Assembly: GCF_004362975.1 (NCBI RefSeq)
Contig: NZ_SNXO01000023.1
Location: 1 to 38,933, forward strand
DNA length: 38,933 nt
Source of the DNA: Aminicella lysinilytica
GTDB lineage: Bacteria > Bacillota > Clostridia > Peptostreptococcales > Anaerovoracaceae
Direction: 5' to 3'
Below, one piece after another: positions 34,181-38,933 of this stretch (its first letter is position 1; each line of letters opens with the position of its first letter). The notes under the pieces are model-generated. The model worked only from the letters and a program-made list of their open reading frames with translations, did not search any database and had not been told where the DNA came from. A program made the translations under genes and the position numbers.

Positions 34181-34336
34181 ATGGACGAAAAAGCAGCGTG
34201 CTTTGTCGAGAAAATCGGCGGTGTGACATTTTTGGTAAGTGTTAAGCCAGCCGAAAAAGCAAAACAAACAACCGACGAGTTCATCAAAGCCTTGATAACA
34301 AAGGAATGTTTGGCAATTGAAGCAGACTGTGCGTAA
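34181..34336 (+). CDS. TnpW-like transposon protein
   Basis: A 51-aa protein starting MDEKAACFVEKIGGVTFLV at ATG 34181 behind GGAAGGAGGGA; the frame is open from 34130, but that part lacks a site. The pattern (short acidic start, one beta strand, then FIKALITKECLA) fits the TnpW proteins at the right end of Tn4451-type elements. It lies 73 bases from the right boundary. Function is unknown. Confidence 0.75.
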   Translation: MDEKAACFVEKIGGVTFLVSVKPAEKAKQTTDEFIKALITKECLAIEADCA

Positions 34337-34409
34337 AGCACTTTTCTATTTTCAGCCCGATATTATGAACTTTTTGAAAAAATGTAGTGAAACCACTTGA
34401 CAGAAAGGA

Positions 34410-35747
34410 GAATTGATAAGGTCGTGCGGAGGAATGCTCCGTGACAAAGGCTACGATGTAAAGGCACTTGATCTGATAGATATGGAGAAGAGTCACTGCT
34501 ACAATCCTTTTGTCTATCTTCGCGAGGACAATGATGTGCAGAGACTTGTGACGAACCTGTTCAAGAGCACCACGCCGAAAAAGGCGCAGAGCCAGGATCC
34601 ATTCTGGGATACGGCAGCGCAGATGCTGCTTCTTGCACTCATATTCTATCTTAAGTACAAGGCGCCTGTTGAGGAGCAGAACTTCTCGATGGTCATGGAG
34701 ATGCTGAGAGCAGGAGATGTGGATGAAGAAAATGATCAGCCAAGTCCACTCGACAATCTGTTCTTTGATCTTGAGAAGACAGAACCTTACCATATTGCGC
34801 TCAAATACTATAGGGCGTACCGCTCGGGTGCCGCTAAGACTCTCAAGTCCATACAGATAACTTTAGCTGCGAGACTTGAGAAGTTCAATCTGGAAAGCCT
34901 GTCAAAGCTGACAGTGACCGATGAACTTGATCTGCAGCAGCTTGGAGAAAAAAAGACTGTGCTTTTTGCGCTCATACCGGACAACGACACCAGCTTCAAC
35001 TTTCTGGTGTCTATTTTGTATACGCAATTGTTTCAGCAGCTCTTTGAGTGCGCTGACAAAAAGTACGGCGGAGCACTTCCTGTGCATGTCCATTTTCTTA
35101 TGGATGAGTTTGCGAATATAAGCCTGCCCAATGACTTCGACAAGATACTTTCTGTCATGAGATCGAGGAACGTATCAGTCAGCATCATACTGCAGAACCT
35201 TGCGCAGCTTAAGGCGTTATTTGAGAAGCAGTGGGAATCCATCGTAGGAAACTGTGATGAGTTCGTATATCTGGGCGGCAATGAGCAGGCAACGCACAAA
35301 TACGTCAGCGAGCTTCTTGGCAAGGAGACCATAGATACAAATACCTATGGAAGATCCATGGGAAGGAGCGGGAGCTATACTACCAACTGGCAGCTTACAG
35401 GCAGGGCGCTTATGACCCCGGACGAAGTGAGGATGCTGGACAACAGATATGCGCTGCTTTTTGTGCGGGGAGAAAAGCCGGTAAGAGATCTGAAGTTCGA
35501 TATACTTTCTCACCCTAATGTATATCTCACTGAGGATGGGAAGAGCAGAGCCTTTGAGCATGGGACCGCTGACAGAGCGCTGTTCACCATATCGCTTACA
35601 GGCGATGCATTTGAAGCACTGAATGAAAGCGAGACAGAGGATGCGCCGGAAACAGGATATGTACTGCTTTCGGAAGAAGACGTTGAAGATGAGATGAGAA
35701 AAGAAGAGATTGGAGATGGTAAATTTGAAGAAGATACAGGAAAATGA
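34410..35747 (+). pseudogene. 3' fragment of the type IV coupling protein (VirD4/TraG) gene
   Basis: This fragment encodes the C-terminal 445 aa of the coupling protein, continuing directly from the fragment that ends at 25174. The first codons read Glu-Leu-Ile-Arg-Ser, the sequel of Asp-Pro-Asn-Gly. Conserved T4CP parts remain: FWDTAAQMLL, the Walker B-like VHFLMDEFANI near 35095, and SIILQNLAQL. A TTG at 34413 could start translation, with AAAGGAG only two bases upstream, too close to be efficient. Without the Walker A lobe, this piece alone cannot be a working ATPase. Its stop overlaps the Maff2 start. Confidence 0.9.
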
Positions 35748-36060
35748 AGAATTGGATAAGGCCAAGAGAAGAAGCAGGAGAGCATTCATAGTATACAGCG
35801 CTCTTGTGTGTTCACTGACTATGGGAGCTGCAACATGCTTTGCGGCAGGAAACCCGATAACGGTCATAAACAATCTGTCCACATTCATATTCAGTTTGAT
35901 AAGAGCCATAGGACTCATATTGCTTGGATTCGGCATAGTGCAGGTGGGCCTTTCACTGAAGTCGCATGATCCGAGCCAGAGAGCCAACGGATTTCTGACA
36001 CTTGCAGGCGGTGTTATAATCACGTTTGCAAAGGAAATATTGAATACGATAGTTGGGTAA
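35716..36060 (+). CDS. Maff2-family small membrane protein of the conjugation channel
   Basis: A 114-aa protein of the Maff2 family found in Tn1549-like transfer regions. ATG 35716 lies inside the end of the coupling-protein gene; TTG 35710 is the alternative. A basic N-terminus is followed by a first hydrophobic segment (about 25-45, ending AATCFAAG, which may be cleaved) and two more (about 55-78 and 92-112). Its partner TrbL gene should follow directly; here it is displaced by 1.9 kb because the retron sits between them. Confidence 0.85.
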   Translation: MVNLKKIQENEELDKAKRRSRRAFIVYSALVCSLTMGAATCFAAGNPITVINNLSTFIFSLIRAIGLILLGFGIVQVGLSLKSHDPSQRANGFLTLAGGVIITFAKEILNTIVG

Positions 36061-36085
36061 GTTCGCTATTTGCGAAATTTAATTG

Positions 36086-36114
36086 TTGACAAGCAATAAT
36101 ATATCAACTATAAT
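36086..36114 (+). promoter_or_regulatory. Perfect consensus sigma-70 promoter of the retron
   Basis: TTGACA (36086-36091), a 17-bp spacer, then TATAAT (36109-36114). Transcription should start near 36121. Both boxes match the consensus fully, so the RNA is probably abundant. There is no terminator behind the upstream Maff2 gene. Confidence 0.9.
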
Positions 36115-36120
36115 AAGGGT

Positions 36121-36590
36121 GACAGTTGATGATACAAGCATTGTATTTTGGTCGAGTCCCATAAATAGGAGTGCATATGCACTTGAGGAGTAAATGATAC
36201 TCTACTTTGTAGGCCGGACGATGTTGATCGTATGCATCGGACCGCACCGAAAAGCACTGCGAAAGCGGGACGCTCCGCAGTGCGCAATGTGTTAGATAGG
36301 CTTGTTCTGTATGCACCAATCTTCTTGCGGGACAGAGGTCACAAACTATACTAGACCTCTAAAGGAGATGAGTTCATGAGTAATAGAAATGAACAGAAAC
36401 TGTCGATACAGAACGATAAAAGCGCATTCAAAAGTACTGGAAAAACTGAAAAAACTTCCCGCGAGAGAATGTTCTTGTTGGTGTTTCGTGGAATCGAAGC
36501 TCTATGGAAGCTTGTACAAATTGTACAGAGTTTAATGCAGTTTTTCCAGTAGAAAGAATGTTGCAGAAAAAAGCCTATCTAATTTTTGGA
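36121..36590 (+). ncRNA. Retron noncoding RNA (msr-msd) with a long structured leader
   Basis: Core model. a1 TTAGATAGGCTT (36292-36303) pairs perfectly with a2 AAGCCTATCTAA (36571-36582), and weaker pairing extends inward to about 36326. Next come GCGGGAC and an AGAGGTC/GACCTCT hairpin (36334-36360). This matches the retron Eco1 layout, where the a1 strand is followed by GCG and an AGAGGT hairpin, so G36327 is the proposed branch guanosine. The msd holds a perfect 14-bp stem, TACTGGAAAAACTG (36435-36448) with CAGTTTTTCCAGTA (36538-36551). A leader (36121-36291) carries further hairpins: AGTGCATATGCACT (36170), GAGTA/TACTC (36188) and GCACTGCG/CGCAGTGC (36254-36283). An alternative reading uses ACAAGC (36134) and GCTTGT (36300) as a1/a2, with the 36254 hairpin as msd. 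Boundaries are inferred. Confidence 0.65.
36376..36552 (+). CDS. 58-aa toxin-like peptide encoded inside the retron msd
   Basis: ATG 36376 follows AAAGGAG with an eight-base spacer, and the frame stays open for 58 codons to TAG at 36550. The first 32 residues are polar and basic (MSNRNEQKLS, KSTGKTEKTSRER). The last 27 are hydrophobic or amphipathic helix (MFLLVFRGIEALWKLVQIVQ, then SLMQFFQ), the build of small membrane-active toxins. The whole frame lies between the msr hairpin and a2, so msDNA would be complementary to it. It could instead be a chance frame in a structured RNA; the ribosome binding site and peptide character argue against that. Toxicity is inferred. Confidence 0.55.
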   Translation: MSNRNEQKLSIQNDKSAFKSTGKTEKTSRERMFLLVFRGIEALWKLVQIVQSLMQFFQ

Positions 36591-36637
36591 AAAAAGCCAA
36601 AAGGCAAAATATATATTTGTAAAGAAAGGGAGTGAAA

Positions 36638-36937
36638 ATGATGATAGGAGATATCCTGAAAAAAACAAGGAACATTTATGGATATAAGGCATCAGAAATG
36701 AGTGATAAATTAGGGATTTCGAAAAGCTACCTTTCGGAGATTGAAAATAATAAGAAGAAGCCTTCTTTAGACCTACTGGAGAAGTATTCTGATATATACG
36801 GTATTAAGTTGTCTTCGCTAATACTACTTTCAGAAAACTTTGATGAAGCGGATAAGGGTAATAATGGCGATATGTTTATTAGAAATATGATGGCCCATTG
36901 GATCGATAGAATGGCGCCAAACTCGGAGCAAGAATAA
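36638..36937 (+). CDS. XRE-family HTH protein of the retron
   Basis: A 99-aa protein whose first 65 residues are a Cro/C1 HTH domain (LGISKSYLSEIENNKKKPSL). The tail is acidic, then helical (MFIRNMMAHWIDRMAP). ATG 36638 has AAAGGG seven bases upstream; GTG 36632 is too close to that site. Its stop shares an A with the reverse-transcriptase ATG (TAATG). Small HTH proteins accompany reverse transcriptases in the retron class that I recall as type VI of the Mestre scheme. It may control the promoter at 36086 or sense msDNA; both are inferences. Confidence 0.87.
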   Translation: MMIGDILKKTRNIYGYKASEMSDKLGISKSYLSEIENNKKKPSLDLLEKYSDIYGIKLSSLILLSENFDEADKGNNGDMFIRNMMAHWIDRMAPNSEQE

Positions 36938-37866
36938 TGGTGAAAAAATACTCTATTGAACAAAGTGCATTATATAAATGTAGATCATTGCGAAGATTAA
37001 ATACGTTGTTATTTTTGGATACAGATAGTAAGCAAATTGCAGATATAAAAAAATATTACAGCTTTGAAATTAATAAAAAGGACGGGATAGCAAAACGAAA
37101 GATAACTGCGCCCACAAAGAAATTAAAAACCGTACAAAAACGAGTATTGTACTTGTTACAGAGAATTGAACGACCAAATTGGTTAATATCTGGAGAAAAG
37201 GGAAAATCATATATCGATAATGGAAAAGCTCATATATATTCGAATTATTTTTTAGCAATGGATATAAAAAGTTTTTATGATAATTGTAATAGGGAATACG
37301 TGTTTAGATTTTTTAAAGATTATTTGCAAGTTAGCGGAGATATAGCAGGGATATTGACTGATATCGTAACATATGATAATGGTATCCCAACTGGATGTCC
37401 AACAAGTCAACTGATTGCTTATTATGCATATGGAAAAATGTTTCGCGAAATAAGTGAAATAGCCCAAAAGTACGAATGTATATTCACGTTATATGTGGAC
37501 GATATGACTTTTTCTTCGCAGGAACATTTCGATGATAATTCTATGAAAAAGGAAATAGATTGCACTTTGAGAAAGTATGGGCATAAGCCTAAATACAGCA
37601 AAATGAAATACTATTCTCACGGAAAAGATGTTCTAATAACAGGTACTGTAGTAAATCGAAATCATGAACTCAAGATTCCAAATAAATTGCAGAAGAAAAT
37701 CTATGATGGATTTCAGAATGTGAAAGATGTTGATATTAAAGAGATGGACTGCAATAAGAAAAAAGAAATAGCAAGTTTAAGAGGAAAACTGCAAGCCGCT
37801 AAAAGCATAGAGTGCAATAAGTTCTCTGATATCAATAAAATAGTGGGTAATATAGAAAAACAGTAA
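36937..37866 (+). CDS. Retron reverse transcriptase
   Basis: A 309-aa enzyme that would copy the msd into msDNA linked to the RNA. Palm motifs: FLAMDIKSFYDN (motif A) near residue 105, GIPTGCPTSQL (motif B) near 149, and LYVDDMTFS (motif C, YxDD) near 185. Retron-specific features are the NAxxH-like NGKAH just before motif A and the VTG-like ITGTVVN near 230, where msr RNA is recognised. No maturase or endonuclease domain is present, which excludes a group II intron protein. It is AT-rich compared with the ICE genes. It is coupled to the HTH gene and followed by a terminator. Confidence 0.93.
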   Translation: MVKKYSIEQSALYKCRSLRRLNTLLFLDTDSKQIADIKKYYSFEINKKDGIAKRKITAPTKKLKTVQKRVLYLLQRIERPNWLISGEKGKSYIDNGKAHIYSNYFLAMDIKSFYDNCNREYVFRFFKDYLQVSGDIAGILTDIVTYDNGIPTGCPTSQLIAYYAYGKMFREISEIAQKYECIFTLYVDDMTFSSQEHFDDNSMKKEIDCTLRKYGHKPKYSKMKYYSHGKDVLITGTVVNRNHELKIPNKLQKKIYDGFQNVKDVDIKEMDCNKKKEIASLRGKLQAAKSIECNKFSDINKIVGNIEKQ

Positions 37867-37897
37867 TTGCCACAAACATTACAAATAGTGATATTAC

Positions 37898-37931
37898 ATA
37901 AGTTGTCAAAATGCAGGCAACTTATTTTTTT
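37898..37931 (+). terminator. Rho-independent terminator of the retron operon
   Basis: ATAAGTTGTC (37898-37907) pairs with GGCAACTTAT (37916-37925), one G-T wobble, followed by seven to eight T residues. It marks the right edge of the retron. A 14-codon frame (GTG 37956 to TAG 38000, good AAAGGAGG) lies between it and the TrbL gene. Confidence 0.88.
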
Positions 37932-37999
37932 GTGCAAGAGAAAGGAGGCAGATCGGTGAAGTCAATCAAATATCGAAAAGGAACAGGAGGTGACGGATA

Positions 38000-38836
38000 G
38001 TGTCAGACAACTGGGTAGTACAGAACCTGCAGAACTCGCTTTCAACATGGAATGAAAAACTGGCCGAAGTATGGCAGCTTTTAACGCAATCACCGGATAA
38101 CTTCAAGGGCGGGAAAATATGGGACGTGATCCTGAGTATCAACGGAGCAGTACAGGCGATCGGCCTTGCACTGCTCGTTTTGTTTTTCCTGGCAGGTATG
38201 GTGAGGACCAGTGCCTCGCTTACAGAAGTCAAGAAACCTGAGCATGCACTGAAGCTTTTCCTAAGATTCGCTATTGCTAAAGCCGTCGTGACCTACGGAC
38301 TTGAACTCATGCTTGCGCTTTTTACTATCATCCAGGGAGTGATCAGTACGATCATGAAATCATCCGGTATAGGGGGCGTGAACAAGACGGTGCTTCCGCA
38401 GAAGATGATAGACGCCATAGAGGACTGCGGATTCTTTGAGAGCATACCTCTCTGGGCAGTAACACTCATAGGAAGTCTGTTCATAATAGTGCTGTCGTTC
38501 ATCATTATTTTGACGGTATACGGCAGGTTTTTCAAGCTGTATATGTATACGGCCATAGCACCAATACCGCTGTCGACCTTTGCAGGGCAGCCAACGGAGC
38601 AGATAGGAAAAAGCTTCCTTAAGTCATATGCGGCAGTATGTCTTGAAGGAGCGATCATAGTGCTTGCCTGCATCATATTCAGCATGTTCGCATCGAGCCC
38701 GCCTGTGGTGGACGCTGATGCAGCACCGGCTGCAATGGTGTGGAAATATATCGGCGAGCTTGTGTTCAATATGCTGGTGCTTGTGGGCGCAGTCAAAATG
38801 AGCGACCGCATAGTCAGAGAGATGATGAGTCTGTAG
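38000..38836 (+). CDS. TrbL/VirB6-like conjugal transfer membrane protein
   Basis: A 278-aa polytopic inner-membrane channel protein of Tn1549-like ICEs. The start is GTG 38000, nine bases after AGGAGG. Hydrophobic segments occur at about residues 50-70 (AIGLALLVLFFLAGMV), 90-115, 155-185, 205-235 and 250-270. The segment FKGGKIWDVILSINGAVQAI is typical. It would stand beside Maff2 without the retron. The T4SS genes expected next (PrgI, VirB4) are not reached in this window. Confidence 0.87.
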   Translation: MSDNWVVQNLQNSLSTWNEKLAEVWQLLTQSPDNFKGGKIWDVILSINGAVQAIGLALLVLFFLAGMVRTSASLTEVKKPEHALKLFLRFAIAKAVVTYGLELMLALFTIIQGVISTIMKSSGIGGVNKTVLPQKMIDAIEDCGFFESIPLWAVTLIGSLFIIVLSFIIILTVYGRFFKLYMYTAIAPIPLSTFAGQPTEQIGKSFLKSYAAVCLEGAIIVLACIIFSMFASSPPVVDADAAPAAMVWKYIGELVFNMLVLVGAVKMSDRIVREMMSL

Positions 38837-38933
38837 GAAAGGAGACCAACTATGAATAGTCAATAGAAAAACAGAAAAAGCTTTAAAATAGTTTTGAAGT
38901 AAAAGAGAGTACAACAAATAAAGCATCAACAGG
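38837..38933 (+). other. Window end: start of a frame that stops after four codons
   Basis: AAAGGAG and ATG 38852 follow the TrbL gene as a new start, but the frame reads Met-Asn-Ser-Gln-stop. The next 70 bases are AT-rich with no open frame. In related elements a PrgI-like gene begins here, so another insertion may begin near 38860. Nothing more can be said from 97 bases. Confidence 0.3.

Larger units (their letters stand above)
25175..34409 (+). mobile_element. Tn4451-family integrative mobilizable element inserted in the T4CP gene
   Basis: About 9.2 kb. The left junction reads CGGA|AAAATT and the right AAGGA|GAATTG, each with a GA dinucleotide, as expected for TnpX-type serine recombinases that cross over at GA. 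Removing the interval restores a continuous coupling-protein frame through Asp-Pro-Asn-Gly-Glu-Leu-Ile-Arg. The gene order (large serine recombinase, TnpV, cargo, replication ATPase, MobV relaxase, TnpW) is that of Tn4451 relatives. A TTGACA at 34397 near the right end would face TATAAT (25188) or TACTAT (25185) at the left end only after circularisation. This would make a promoter for the recombinase, as known for Tn4451. Confidence 0.85.

Noticed and set aside
36148-36160. tRNA-like T-loop GGTCGAGTCCC in the retron leader
   Set aside because: No acceptor stem, anticodon arm or D-arm can be built around it; resemblance is limited to 11 bases.
36254-36283. GCACTGCG/CGCAGTGC hairpin as a terminator
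   Set aside because: No T run follows, and the downstream inverted repeats and genes appear to be on the same transcript.
37956-38000. 14-codon frame with AAAGGAGG between the retron and TrbL
   Set aside because: Its stop overlaps the TrbL GTG, so it might be a leader peptide, but it is too short to support as a gene; it may be a remnant of the retron insertion.

Overview
The window is from a Gram-positive, low-to-moderate GC bacterium of the Clostridia type. The signs are AAAGGAGG-type ribosome binding sites, greA-lysS and an ornithine/alanine racemase-family gene of clostridial type, and a Tn1549-like conjugative element. The species cannot be named from the sequence.

Layout. (1) 1-92: the 3' end (domains V and VI) of a group II intron running in from the left. 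(2) 101-11782: chromosomal genes. A minus-strand sigma-54 activator faces a consensus sigma-54 promoter that drives a 70-aa protein. Then come pgeF, a membrane protein, a striking noncoding array of six phase-locked repeats (4458-4810), a tandemly duplicated acyl-CoA-synthetase-like protein of 1183 aa, a PLP racemase, and greA-lysS behind a consensus promoter. (3) About 11.8 kb to the right edge: an integrative conjugative element (ICE) entered just after lysS. It carries parA/parB, an LPXTG-type VaFE surface protein, small genes, radC-like, ydbC, an unknown two-gene AT-richer cargo module (19107-20490), a TOPRIM protein, a DUF3846 protein, an oriT-like region, mobC, relaxase, PcfB, the type IV coupling protein (T4CP), Maff2 and a TrbL/VirB6-like channel protein.

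Two later insertions sit inside the ICE. (4) A Tn4451-family mobilizable element (about 25175-34409) splits the T4CP gene at its conserved Asp-Pro-Asn-Gly-Glu codons, next to a GA dinucleotide. It carries a large serine recombinase, TnpV, a four-gene HpaII-like restriction-modification operon (XRE regulator, Vsr, C5 methylase, endonuclease), a RecA-like replication ATPase, a MobV relaxase with a recognisable oriT, a second ydbC and TnpW. (5) Between Maff2 and TrbL lies a retron (36086-37931). It has a perfect sigma-70 promoter, a long structured RNA, an XRE-family protein, a retron reverse transcriptase and a strong terminator.

How it works together. The conjugation module should be cut off from its coupling protein while the Tn4451-like element is present and restored when that element excises. 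The most interesting part is the retron RNA. A 58-codon reading frame with a good ribosome binding site, encoding a basic peptide with a hydrophobic/amphipathic C-terminal helix, lies entirely inside the predicted msd. The reverse-transcribed DNA would therefore be antisense to the mRNA of a toxin-like peptide. This is an inference, but it makes a specific, testable model.
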